From: Planktosalinus sp963977065
GTDB taxonomy: Bacteria; Bacteroidota; Bacteroidia; Flavobacteriales; Flavobacteriaceae
Assembly (NCBI GenBank): GCA_963977065.1
Contig: CAXBNF010000003.1
Location: 1-64,000, forward strand
Direction: 5' to 3'
Length of the DNA: 64,000 nt
Made by a program: the position numbers and the translations under genes. Every line of letters starts with the position of its first letter. Positions within the stretch are counted from its first letter, which is position 1. The notes under the pieces were generated by a model. That model worked only from the letters and a program-made list of their open reading frames with translations. It was not told the origin of the DNA and ran no database searches. Shown here piece after piece: positions 14,517-23,674 of the stretch.

Positions 14517-16913
14517 TTGAATACACCCACAAAAGACAAAACCAATTGTTACCATTGTGGTGATAGTTGCATCACAGGAACAATTGTTGCCGATGAGAAA
14601 GACTTCTGCTGCAACGGTTGTAAAACGGTATATGAAATCTTTTCGGCAAACGACCTTACGTGTTACTATGATATGCAAACGGCGCCGGGTGCTATTCCAA
14701 AAGAGCTGGAAGGAAAATATGATTTCCTTGATAACAAGGCTATTGCAGATAAATTGCTCGAGTTTGATGATGGTACAAATCAAATTGTCACCCTTTATAT
14801 CCCACACATTCATTGCAGTTCCTGTATTTGGATTCTTGAAAATCTCAACAAGTTAAACCCCGGAATATCAAACTCTCAGGTGGATTTTCCACAAAAAACA
14901 GTGCGAGTTCAGTTTCAAAACACACTCATTACTTTTAGGGAAGTGGTTCATTTACTGAGCAGTATTGGCTATGAGCCTTACATCAGTTTGGAGAACTATG
15001 AAGGTAAGCAAAAACCGGTTGACCGCAGCCTAATGTACAAACTCGCCATCGCGGGCTTTGCTTTTGGGAACATTATGTTTCTTTCCTTTCCCGAGTATTT
15101 TGACTTTGGTGATTATTGGCTCGAGCAATACAAACCATTTTTCAGGTGGTTGATGTTTGCGTTTTCTTTGCCTGTTTTTTTCTATTCGGCTTCGGGTTAT
15201 TTTATCTCGGCTTATAAGGGATTGCGGGTTGGTTTTTTGAATATTGATGTGCCTTTGGCTTTGGGTATTCTTGTGCTTTTTGTACGCAGTGTTATCGAAA
15301 TCACTTTTGACCTGGGTACCGGCTTTTTTGACAGCCTTACGGGGCTGGTGTTTTTCCTGTTACTGGGGAAATTTTTTCAGCAGAAAACCTATAATTTCCT
15401 TTCGTTTGAACGCGATTATAAGTCTTATTTTCCCATTTCGGTCACCCGAATCAGTGAAGGAAAGGAAGAAGCCATCTCAGTTTATGACATCAAGGAGGGC
15501 GACCGGTTGCTTATTAGAAATGAAGAACTCATCCCTGTGGATGGTATCTTTATTAAAGGAAATGCACGCATCGATTATAGTTTTGTGACAGGTGAATCGG
15601 TGCCCATCAAAAAAGAATCGGGAGACAAGCTTTTTGCCGGTGGAAAACAAATTGCCGGAGCCATCGAGATGGAAAGTTTGAAGAGCGTTTCACAAAGTTA
15701 CCTCACCCAGTTATGGAGCAATGATGTATTCAACAAAGACAAAGAACACGACTTTGTGGGGCTCACAAACACCATCAGTAAATATTTTACAGTAGTCATC
15801 TTGGCAATTGCCTTTGGTGCTTTGGGATACTGGATGTTTTTTGATGTTTCTATTGCTATTCAAGCGTTTACGGCGGTTTTGATTATTGCCTGCCCCTGTG
15901 CATTGGCGATGTCGGCGCCTTTTACTTTGGGAAATATGTTGCGCATTTTCGGAAAATTGAAATTCTATCTCAAAAATGCCAATGTCATTGAAAAGCTCGC
16001 CAAAATTGATACACTTATTTTTGACAAAACTGGAACGATTACTTCCAACGATAAAAATGCCATTGTATATTCGGGTTCCGCTTTAAGCGAAATGGAAACA
16101 AACTTACTCAAATCAACCCTGCGCACCTCCAATCACCCGTTGAGCAGATCACTTTATGAGTTACTGAAAGAAAACGATATCCTCACCCTTGATGAATATG
16201 AAGAACTACCCGGAAAAGGACTCAGTGCCGGTGCTAACGGAAACCGAATAAAAATAGGCAGTGCAGATTTTGTTTCAGATACTTCTTATCAAACCTCAAA
16301 ATCTCATTTTGAAACAGTAGTTCATGTAAGCACAAACAATGAATACAAAGGAAAATATGTATTTACAAATCGCTATCGCGAAGCGGTGGATACTGTCTTT
16401 CAATCACTTGATAAAGAATATCATCTGGGAATCCTTTCAGGAGATAATGAAGGAGAACGTGATTATTTGGAACAACTACTACCTGCTGCAACACAAATGG
16501 ACTTTAACCAAAAACCAAAAGATAAACTGGAGCACATCGCTCGTTTGCAAGAGTATGGGCATCTAGTGGCAATGATTGGCGATGGTCTTAACGATGCGGG
16601 TGCTTTGCAACAAAGCAATGTGGGGATTGCCGTTTCAGAAAATGTCAACGTGTTTTCACCTGCTTGTGACGGCATACTCGATGCTTCAAAATTTAAAGAA
16701 CTTCCGGGTTATTTTAAAGCCGCTAAAAAATCAATTAACATCATAAAAGCAAGTATAGCCATTTCCTTTTTATACAATGTTGTGGGGCTGTATTTTGCTG
16801 TTACCGGCCAATTGGCACCTGTTGTTGCGGCTATTATCATGCCAATGAGCTCCATTAGTGTGGTAGCTTTTACGACGGTGATGACCAACTGGATTGGTAG
16901 AAATTTAAAGTAG
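14517..16913 (+). CDS. ccoI: Cu+-exporting P-type ATPase of the CcoI/FixI type
   Basis: This 798-aa inner-membrane ATPase supplies copper for assembly of cbb3-type cytochrome oxidase. An N-terminal Cys-rich metal-binding segment (CYHCGDSC at 11-18, then CCNGC) precedes an HMA-like domain with Cys100/Cys103 (HCSSC). Membrane helices follow, then the A-domain TGES, the transport motif CPC at 459-461, the phosphorylated Asp503 in DKTGT, HP in SNHPLSR and GDGLNDA at about 688. The start is TTG at 14517; an in-frame stop lies 18 nt upstream and the Cys cluster begins at residue 11, so no ATG is possible. The ccoS gene and the oxidase genes usually next to ccoI are not seen here. Confidence 0.9.
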   Translation: MNTPTKDKTNCYHCGDSCITGTIVADEKDFCCNGCKTVYEIFSANDLTCYYDMQTAPGAIPKELEGKYDFLDNKAIADKLLEFDDGTNQIVTLYIPHIHCSSCIWILENLNKLNPGISNSQVDFPQKTVRVQFQNTLITFREVVHLLSSIGYEPYISLENYEGKQKPVDRSLMYKLAIAGFAFGNIMFLSFPEYFDFGDYWLEQYKPFFRWLMFAFSLPVFFYSASGYFISAYKGLRVGFLNIDVPLALGILVLFVRSVIEITFDLGTGFFDSLTGLVFFLLLGKFFQQKTYNFLSFERDYKSYFPISVTRISEGKEEAISVYDIKEGDRLLIRNEELIPVDGIFIKGNARIDYSFVTGESVPIKKESGDKLFAGGKQIAGAIEMESLKSVSQSYLTQLWSNDVFNKDKEHDFVGLTNTISKYFTVVILAIAFGALGYWMFFDVSIAIQAFTAVLIIACPCALAMSAPFTLGNMLRIFGKLKFYLKNANVIEKLAKIDTLIFDKTGTITSNDKNAIVYSGSALSEMETNLLKSTLRTSNHPLSRSLYELLKENDILTLDEYEELPGKGLSAGANGNRIKIGSADFVSDTSYQTSKSHFETVVHVSTNNEYKGKYVFTNRYREAVDTVFQSLDKEYHLGILSGDNEGERDYLEQLLPAATQMDFNQKPKDKLEHIARLQEYGHLVAMIGDGLNDAGALQQSNVGIAVSENVNVFSPACDGILDASKFKELPGYFKAAKKSINIIKASIAISFLYNVVGLYFAVTGQLAPVVAAIIMPMSSISVVAFTTVMTNWIGRNLK

Positions 16914-16984
16914 GTTCTTTCAAAGATTGTAATGTTGAATTACTTTAGAGATTTTTAGCACTCGTTTTTAGCACTCATTTTCAC

Positions 16985-16992
16985 TATATTTG
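16985..16992 (+). promoter_or_regulatory. Bacteroidota -7 promoter element TATATTTG
   Basis: TATATTTG lies 24 nt upstream of the ATG at 17017 and overlaps the TTG that begins the longer reading frame, supporting the downstream ATG. Just before it, TTTTTAGCACTC occurs twice in tandem (16952-16963 and 16965-16976). Confidence 0.55.
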
Positions 16993-17016
16993 GGTTTCCA
17001 ACAAAATGTATTCCCA

Positions 17017-18513
17017 ATGAAATTAAAGTCCGTTTTCACTTTTACTTTGCTTCTTTTCGTTTTTCAACAGGCAAATTCTCAAAATCGCATACTTCCTGTT
17101 GACACTACTGTTGTCACTCAAGACAAAGTGACTGTTAATGGAGCACTCATCAATTATACTGTAACCACCGGCACCCAACCCGTCTGGGATGAAGCAGGGA
17201 AACCCATTGCTTCGCTGCATTATACTTATTACACCCGCAACAATGTGCAAAATAAAGAACACCGACCATTAGTGATTTCATTTAACGGCGGTCCCGGTTC
17301 GGCTTCGGTGTGGATGCACCTGGCTTATACCGGTCCGCGTATTTTGAACATCGACGATGAGGGTTATCCTCTGCAACCTTATGGGTTTAAAGAAAATCCA
17401 TACTCCATACTCGATGTTGCTGACATTGTGTATGTCAATCCCGTAAACACCGGTTATTCAAGAATGATTCCCGCAGATGGTGAAGGGGTGGACCGCAAGC
17501 AATTTTTTGGCATCAATGCAGATATCACTTATTTGGCAGAGTGGCTCAATACGTTTGTAACGAGAAACAATCGTTGGCTTTCGCCAAAATATCTCATAGG
17601 AGAAAGTTATGGAGGTGTGCGTGTAGCCGGTCTTTCACTGGCACTACAAAACCGTCACTGGATGTATCTCAACGGAGTCATTATGGTTTCACCGGCAGAT
17701 TATAAAATTCTGCGTAGTGACAATTTGGAATCACAAGTACTCAGTCTACCTTATTTTGCTGCTACTGCCTGGTATCACAAACAACTCGCCCCTGCATTGC
17801 AACAAAAAGATTTATATGATATCCTTCCGGAAGTAGAAGATTTTACCATCAACGAGTTGATGCCTGCCATCGCAAAAGGCGGATTTATAGAGGAAACAGA
17901 ACGCAAAGCGATTACTCAAAAAGTGGCTTTTTATTCCGGTTTAACCGAAAAAGAGATTTTACAACATAACCTGGTGGTGCCCACAAGTTACTTTTGGAAA
18001 GCTCTTTTGCGGGATAAATCTGGCAAGACCATAGGTAGACTGGATTCACGTTATTTAGGTATTGATAAAATGGAAGCAGGAACTTCACCTGATTACAGTG
18101 CCGAACTCACCTCCTGGTTGCACTCATTTACCCCGGCCATCAACCATTATTTTCAAAATGATTTGGGTTTTAAAACCGATATCAAATACAATATGTTTGG
18201 CAATGTGCGCCCCTGGGATATGGAAAATGACAACACCCGAGATGATTTGCGACAGGCGATGGCACAAAACCCTTATTTAAATGTGTTGTTTCAAAGTGGG
18301 TATTATGATGGAGCAACCACATATTTTCACGCTAAATACACCATGTGGCAAATGGATCCCAGCGGGAAGCTAAAAGATCGTTTGGATTTTAAAGGCTACC
18401 GCAGCGGGCATATGATGTACCTGCGTCGAGAAGACTTGAAAAAGTCAAATGAAGACTTAAGGGAATTTATTTTAAAAACCAGTAAAAAAGGCGTTGTGGC
18501 GAAGTATGAGTAA
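17017..18513 (+). CDS. Peptidase S10 (serine carboxypeptidase-like) family protein
   Basis: This is a secreted alpha/beta-hydrolase peptidase of 498 aa. A signal peptide (1 to about 22, ending QQANSQ) is followed by the oxyanion motif FNGGPGSASVWMHL, the nucleophile Ser197 in GESYGG, an Asp in QSGYYDGATTYFHA and the C-terminal catalytic His in YRSGHMMYLRRED. These are the S10 signatures, so it probably removes C-terminal residues from peptides in the periplasm or outside the cell. The start at 17017 is chosen because it begins the signal peptide and follows the promoter. It stands alone between ccoI and ppc. Confidence 0.9.
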   Translation: MKLKSVFTFTLLLFVFQQANSQNRILPVDTTVVTQDKVTVNGALINYTVTTGTQPVWDEAGKPIASLHYTYYTRNNVQNKEHRPLVISFNGGPGSASVWMHLAYTGPRILNIDDEGYPLQPYGFKENPYSILDVADIVYVNPVNTGYSRMIPADGEGVDRKQFFGINADITYLAEWLNTFVTRNNRWLSPKYLIGESYGGVRVAGLSLALQNRHWMYLNGVIMVSPADYKILRSDNLESQVLSLPYFAATAWYHKQLAPALQQKDLYDILPEVEDFTINELMPAIAKGGFIEETERKAITQKVAFYSGLTEKEILQHNLVVPTSYFWKALLRDKSGKTIGRLDSRYLGIDKMEAGTSPDYSAELTSWLHSFTPAINHYFQNDLGFKTDIKYNMFGNVRPWDMENDNTRDDLRQAMAQNPYLNVLFQSGYYDGATTYFHAKYTMWQMDPSGKLKDRLDFKGYRSGHMMYLRREDLKKSNEDLREFILKTSKKGVVAKYE

Positions 18514-18575
18514 TATAAAAGTTGATATCAATTTTTTATAGCTCAATTCAATGATTACAAAAGTTAAAAGTCAAA

Positions 18576-21083
18576 ATGACAAAAAAGGAGGATAAAATAG
18601 AATTGTTTAGAAGTTTAATTAGCAACAGGTATTTGATTTACAATAGTTTGTTTACAAATTTGCCCAATGAAAACATCAAGCATACCGGAATTTTCATCCC
18701 GTTGTTAGCCAAGCTGAGTAATCAATACTATACAGAAAATAAAAGCCCCGAACAGGTTATAAATGATTTTTTTGAACAGTATACCGATTTTAAAAGTAAA
18801 AAAGATAAGTTTGATTTTTTATTTAGAGTGGTTCAATATGTTGAGCGTCAGGTAGTTTTGTTTGATAGTGTTGAAGACGCGGCATTTGCCGAGTTTAACT
18901 ATACCGGTATAGATGCCTTTTTACATTCTAAACCTTTTAGTCAAGAAATTATCAATCACTTTAAAAACTTTGGGGTAAGGGTTGTTTTTACAGCACATCC
19001 CACACAATTTTATACCAATGCTGTGCAAAACATTATGCACCAACTTAGGGAGGCCATAAAAATAAACGATTATCTAGAAGTAGATAAAAGTTTACAGCAA
19101 TTGGCATTTACACCTTTTATTAATCGTGAAAAGCCTACTCCCATTGACGAAGCAAAAACAATTTTGTTTTATTTACGCTATGTTTATTATCAAACTTTGG
19201 GCAGGCTTTACCACAAAATTTGCGAACTGCTTGAAGAACAACCGGATTTTAACCCAAATCTTTTACAATTAGGTTTTTGGCCGGGAGGAGATCGTGACGG
19301 AAACCCTTTTGTCAATACTGAAACCACCATTCAAGTAGCTAATGAATTGCGCATCTCAATAATTAAATGTTATTATGCACATCTAAAATGGTTAATGAAA
19401 AAAATAACCTTTCGCAAAACTAATGAATTATTGATCGATTTAAAATCAAAACTATATGATGCCATTTTTGAAGGGAATAATTTTATCAATGCTCAAGAAA
19501 TTTTAGAGACATTAAGCCAAGTTAAAGCCTTTTTAATTTCAGATTATGATTCACTTTATATTTCTGAAATTAATGATTTTATAGGAAGGGTCTATCTATT
19601 TGGAACTCATTTTGCCTCGCTAGATATCAGACAAGATTCTTCTGTACACTGTGAAGTTATTTCTGAAATAATAAAAAAAGAATTTAAGTTGAATTGGACT
19701 CATTTAACTGAGGATGAAAAAATAAGCTTACTAACACATCGCATTAACAAGACTGATGAAAACCACTATGATCAAGCAATATTTTCTGATACCATAAAAA
19801 ACATAAAACAAATAAAAGCCATTCAACAAAACAATGGACTAAAGAGTATTCACAGATACATCATTTCAAATACTGAAAATAGCATAGATGTTTTTACGGT
19901 ATATGGACTGTTTAAATTTTGTGGTTATGATGATGATAACATTGATATAGATATTGTTCCACTTTTTGAGACCATGGACGGAATGGCCAAAGCAAGTGGG
20001 GTTATGGAAATTTTATATAACAACCCAATCTATAAAAAACATCTTCAGAGAAGAAATAATGAACAACATATCATGTTAGGTTTTTCTGACGGTACTAAAG
20101 ACGGTGGTTATCTAAAAGCCAATTGGGAAATATACAAAACCAAAGAAGTATTGACAGCATTATCAAGAACATACAATATTAAAGTTATTTTCTTTGATGG
20201 CAGAGGAGGACCTCCGGCAAGAGGTGGAGGTAAGACCTATCAATTTTATGCTTCACAGGGTCCTGAAATTGAAAATAAAAATATTCAACTCACCATACAA
20301 GGGCAAACCATTACCAGTGTTTTTGGAACACACGACCAAGCCTCTTTTAACTTTGAACAATTGTTGCTTTCCGGAATAAAAACATTACAAAGCAATAAAA
20401 TGGAGCTCCATCTAAAAGAGACCATGTCAAAACTTGCTGAAATTAGTCACAAAAAATACCTTAGTTTAAAAAATGACCCTTTATTTACTTCCTATATGGA
20501 AGAAATGACACCTCTAAAACAGTATGGCGCTACCAATATTGGCAGCAGACCCACCAAACGAAAACAAGCCTCAAAACTTGAGTTAAAAGATTTAAGAGCC
20601 ATCCCTTTTGTGGGTTCTTGGAGTATGGTGAGACAAAACATTCCAGGTTATTATGGATTAGGCTCTGCTCTGGAAGCTTTTAAAGATAATTTTGAAACCA
20701 TCGAAAACCTCTATCAAGAATCAGACTTTTTTAAAACATTGATTCAAAATAGTATGATGTCTATGAAAAAAACATATTTTCCGTTAACTTCTTATATGGC
20801 TGATCATCCTGATTATGGTGTTTTTTGGAAAGAGTTGAGAAATGAATATCTGCTCGCAAAAAAATGGACTTTAAAACTCACTAATCAAACAGAATTGATG
20901 GAAAATGAGCCCCGTTCCAGAAAGTCTATAAGTGCACGTGAGAAAATTATATTACCCCTTTTGAGTATTCAACAATTTGCTTTGATACAGATGCAAAAAA
21001 AGGATCAAGACTATGAGATTTATGAAAAACTAATAATCAGATGTTTGTTTGGAAACATTAACGCCAGTAGAAATTCAGCTTAG
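18576..21083 (+). CDS. ppc: Phosphoenolpyruvate carboxylase
   Basis: This enzyme adds bicarbonate to PEP to form oxaloacetate, an anaplerotic reaction. Catalytic His141 is in VVFTAHPTQ, LGFWPGGDRDGNPFV carries the bicarbonate/PEP-binding Arg, and the glycine-rich loop is FFDGRGGPPARGGG. LPFVGSWSMVRQNIPGYYGLGSA near the C-terminus is also characteristic, although the last residues diverge from the usual terminal QNTG motif (ending INASRNSA). The 835-aa length is slightly shorter than the 883 aa of E. coli. The C-terminal difference may alter allosteric aspartate inhibition; this is inference. Confidence 0.93.
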   Translation: MTKKEDKIELFRSLISNRYLIYNSLFTNLPNENIKHTGIFIPLLAKLSNQYYTENKSPEQVINDFFEQYTDFKSKKDKFDFLFRVVQYVERQVVLFDSVEDAAFAEFNYTGIDAFLHSKPFSQEIINHFKNFGVRVVFTAHPTQFYTNAVQNIMHQLREAIKINDYLEVDKSLQQLAFTPFINREKPTPIDEAKTILFYLRYVYYQTLGRLYHKICELLEEQPDFNPNLLQLGFWPGGDRDGNPFVNTETTIQVANELRISIIKCYYAHLKWLMKKITFRKTNELLIDLKSKLYDAIFEGNNFINAQEILETLSQVKAFLISDYDSLYISEINDFIGRVYLFGTHFASLDIRQDSSVHCEVISEIIKKEFKLNWTHLTEDEKISLLTHRINKTDENHYDQAIFSDTIKNIKQIKAIQQNNGLKSIHRYIISNTENSIDVFTVYGLFKFCGYDDDNIDIDIVPLFETMDGMAKASGVMEILYNNPIYKKHLQRRNNEQHIMLGFSDGTKDGGYLKANWEIYKTKEVLTALSRTYNIKVIFFDGRGGPPARGGGKTYQFYASQGPEIENKNIQLTIQGQTITSVFGTHDQASFNFEQLLLSGIKTLQSNKMELHLKETMSKLAEISHKKYLSLKNDPLFTSYMEEMTPLKQYGATNIGSRPTKRKQASKLELKDLRAIPFVGSWSMVRQNIPGYYGLGSALEAFKDNFETIENLYQESDFFKTLIQNSMMSMKKTYFPLTSYMADHPDYGVFWKELRNEYLLAKKWTLKLTNQTELMENEPRSRKSISAREKIILPLLSIQQFALIQMQKKDQDYEIYEKLIIRCLFGNINASRNSA

Positions 21084-21173
21084 TAGACCGGTCTTTTATT
21101 GAATTGTTTTTAAGGGAACCATTTTTAAATGCTACTTTTTTTTATATACTTTTTTTGAGCTTATTTAAAAACC

Positions 21174-22472
21174 TTATTCTTTTACTATTTGTCGCACAGT
21201 TCTTTTACCGTTGGTATAATACACATTTATAAAATACATTCCTGTAGCATAAGATGTCAGATTTAAAGTAAACTCATTTTCGTTCACAGTTTGAGATTCA
21301 ATTAACTGCCCGTGAGCTGTAAAAACGTCAATCTTTTTTATTTCATCTGTTGCTTTAACACTTATAAAGTTTGAAGCTGGATTTGGCGTAATTTGAATGG
21401 ATTGTTTTGAGATTTCAATCGTATTTAATTCACAATCCAAGTCATTGATAAACGTCCAGATTTGGTCATTCAATAAAAAAGGAACCGGTAAATTACTTGG
21501 ATCTTCACCCATTCGTATCCAAACGAGATTTTCAGAAGGAACTACATTAAGGAACTGACCATCTTTTCCCATAGCGGCATAGGTATCTTCAGGAGCGTTA
21601 TTAAAAAGGGGGCCGTTAAAAACTGTTTGTAAACCGGGTAACATAAATGTTTCAGTTCCATTGAGCCACCACAGATACCCGTAGGCTTCGTTGAGTGATT
21701 GGCTTGAAGTGACCATTTGGTTGAAGTAATTGGTGTCGGTCATTATTTGATTTCCATCCCAGTTACCGTTATTAAGCATCAATAAACCAAAGCGCGCCAT
21801 ACTTCTGGCGTTACTGAAAAACACATTGTTATTTTCAACTGGTAAAAAAGTACCGGTCATCCCGGTGGGGGTTTTCAGTTTTTGTGTGGTATAGTTGTTT
21901 AAGGAGGTTGCAGTTGCTTCTTCAATCACTTGATCGAGCAAGGTATAAGGTGCATTGTGATAGGCCCATCGGGTACCCGGGCTTGCAAGACATTCCAAAC
22001 AATTGCTTGTGGTACAAGTGGGGTCTGGCACGCCATCGTCGAGTCCGCTGGTCATGGCCAGTTGATTTTCAATGGTAATAGCAAGTTCTTCACCCGGCAA
22101 ACAACTCGTCCAGCCAGTTCCCAGATAAGTAGCAGTGGGCTCATCAATAGATAAAAATCCTTCTTGCTGAGCAATACCTGTCATAAAACCGGTGATTGTT
22201 TTTCCGGCAGAAGCCCAGTACCATGGAGTAGCCATAGTATGGTCGTCAAAATAGCTTTCGATGACAATTTTACCATCTTTTAATAAAATAAATGCTTTAG
22301 TGTTATTGTCTTCAAGGAAATTGTTGAGTAAATCAATTTTTTCGGGACACCAATTTAGTGCTTCGGGAGGGAGGGTTTCCCAGGTGTTTCCGGAAGTGGG
22401 AGGAAAATAGAGGTCTTGTGAATGAATTTGTAAACTTAAAAAAGTGAACAACAATAGAAATAGGGGTTTCAT
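21174..22472 (-). CDS. Secreted serine hydrolase (beta-lactamase class C-like) with a T9SS type A sorting domain
   Basis: The 432-aa protein has a signal peptide (1-18, ending QIHS) and a class C beta-lactamase/DD-peptidase fold. The nucleophile Ser88 is in SAGK (SxxK), YHN corresponds to the YxN motif, and a late GKDGQF stands near the place of the KTG-like motif. The last about 70 residues (ITPNPASNFISV...GMYFINVYYTNGKRTVRQIVKE) are a type A T9SS sorting domain, so it is exported across the outer membrane and probably surface-bound or released. Substrate could be an ester, peptide or D-amino-acid compound; resistance is not implied. Convergent with ppc. Confidence 0.88.
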   Translation of the reverse strand: MKPLFLLLFTFLSLQIHSQDLYFPPTSGNTWETLPPEALNWCPEKIDLLNNFLEDNNTKAFILLKDGKIVIESYFDDHTMATPWYWASAGKTITGFMTGIAQQEGFLSIDEPTATYLGTGWTSCLPGEELAITIENQLAMTSGLDDGVPDPTCTTSNCLECLASPGTRWAYHNAPYTLLDQVIEEATATSLNNYTTQKLKTPTGMTGTFLPVENNNVFFSNARSMARFGLLMLNNGNWDGNQIMTDTNYFNQMVTSSQSLNEAYGYLWWLNGTETFMLPGLQTVFNGPLFNNAPEDTYAAMGKDGQFLNVVPSENLVWIRMGEDPSNLPVPFLLNDQIWTFINDLDCELNTIEISKQSIQITPNPASNFISVKATDEIKKIDVFTAHGQLIESQTVNENEFTLNLTSYATGMYFINVYYTNGKRTVRQIVKE

Positions 22473-22642
22473 AGCAGTTGATTTGAATCTTTGACTAAAT
22501 TAAAATAAAAAAGTTTAACCACAATTGCTCGGTTTCCTTTAAAAGAAATTGGGGATACTATTATTTTAAAACTACCTGAATGGGTGAGCACACGAAAGTG
22601 GTTTCTGCGTAATTTTAGGGCTCATTTTTAAATCATCAAAAT

Positions 22643-23245
22643 ATGAAAAGAGCATTAGCAGTATTCGTTATAGCCATGGTATTTATTTCGTGTAAGACAG
22701 AAAAAAAATCAGAAGTTGAAAAATCTGTTGACAATTTATCAAACACCATCAAAGCAGCCACAAAAATGGACGAAATGAATGAAGAGGTGGCAGATTTAAG
22801 CAAAATAACGCCAATAACTAAAGACGACTTTAAATTCTGGTTACCCGATGAAATTGATGGACTCAAACGCACAAAATATTCTGCCGGTAACGCGATGATG
22901 GTCAATATTAGCTCGATTGAAGCAACCTATCAAAACGATGACAAATCCAAAGAAATAAAAATCAATGTCATTGATCGCGCAGGAGAAATGGGGGCATCAG
23001 CTACTATGGGGTTAACAATGATGTTCACTATGGACTTTGATGAGGAAACTGATAACAGCTACAAACGTACCGTTACAAAAAATGGCATAAAAGCTGTAGA
23101 AGAATACTTTACCCAACAAAACCGAACCGAACTGCAAATGCTTCAAAATAACGAGCGATTTTATGTCAATCTAAACGCTAAGGGTTACAATCCTGATGAA
23201 AGCTGGAAACTTGTTAATAAATTTAATTTCAAGGATTTAGAATAA
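22643..23245 (+). CDS. Putative lipoprotein of unknown function
   Basis: The 200-aa protein has a lipoprotein signal peptide (MKRALAVFVIAMVFISC, lipobox ending at Cys17). An acidic, helical segment rich in Glu and Lys (to about 55) precedes a compact domain with WLPDEIDGLKRTKYSAG and a C-terminal FYVNLNAKGYNPDESWKLVNKF. No known family is recognised. It is followed after 1 nt by a second small lipoprotein gene, so the two are probably translated together and may act together in the periplasm. Confidence 0.75.
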   Translation: MKRALAVFVIAMVFISCKTEKKSEVEKSVDNLSNTIKAATKMDEMNEEVADLSKITPITKDDFKFWLPDEIDGLKRTKYSAGNAMMVNISSIEATYQNDDKSKEIKINVIDRAGEMGASATMGLTMMFTMDFDEETDNSYKRTVTKNGIKAVEEYFTQQNRTELQMLQNNERFYVNLNAKGYNPDESWKLVNKFNFKDLE

Positions 23246-23246
23246 A

Positions 23247-23555
23247 ATGATACGTTTTTTAGCCCTGATTTCTTTTTTATTGATTGCTTGCAACGCCTCG
23301 CAAAACGCTAGCTTTTTTAAATCGAAAAAGGCCCAAAAAGTATCTGATGAAAATCTGGTGTATATCTATCAAAACCGAGGTTGTCCTGATTTTTCAGAAA
23401 CCTATAAAAACTATGGCTTTAAAATAGAGTGTGGCACCGATGTTTACGATAGTTTGGTGCAACAAAAAAATAATAGGGTTGTTGAAAAAATTGAAAAGCA
23501 CTACGGCAAAGGTTGGTTTTATGAAAATTTTCAGCTGTTTATATCAAAGAATTAA
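23247..23555 (+). CDS. Small putative lipoprotein
   Basis: The 102-aa protein has a short signal peptide with lipobox LIAC (Cys15). The mature part contains two further Cys residues (GCPDFSETY, IECGTD), likely a disulfide, and a Tyr-rich end KHYGKGWFYENFQLFISKN. No family is recognised. It begins 1 nt after the stop of the preceding lipoprotein gene. About 120 nt of AT-rich sequence separates it from the next gene. Confidence 0.65.
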   Translation: MIRFLALISFLLIACNASQNASFFKSKKAQKVSDENLVYIYQNRGCPDFSETYKNYGFKIECGTDVYDSLVQQKNNRVVEKIEKHYGKGWFYENFQLFISKN

Positions 23556-23674
23556 AAGGGATAATGCTCATTTATAGCTTTAAAGAGTGTAGCAATATGT
23601 TCAAAAGTTTATTTTTAACTTCAATCACTACAAAAAAAATAGTACTTTAACATTTTCTATGGAATCATAAGAAA

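Noticed and set aside
14421..14813. 130-codon minus-strand ORF overlapping the start of ccoI
   Set aside because: It covers the ccoI promoter region and the coding strand of the conserved Cys-rich domain; shadow frame.
18523..18532. TTGATATCAA before ppc as an Fnr site
   Set aside because: The half-sites have no 4-nt spacer, unlike TGA-N6-TCA, so it does not match the elements at 11709 and 14447.
21085..21094. AGACCGGTCT palindrome after ppc
   Set aside because: A 10-bp palindrome with no loop; also occurs in the tRNA-His remnant by chance of sequence. Too short to call a site or terminator.
21174..22472. Beta-lactamase resistance gene
   Set aside because: The fold is class C-like, but the T9SS sorting domain and sequence suggest a secreted hydrolase; no basis for antibiotic resistance.
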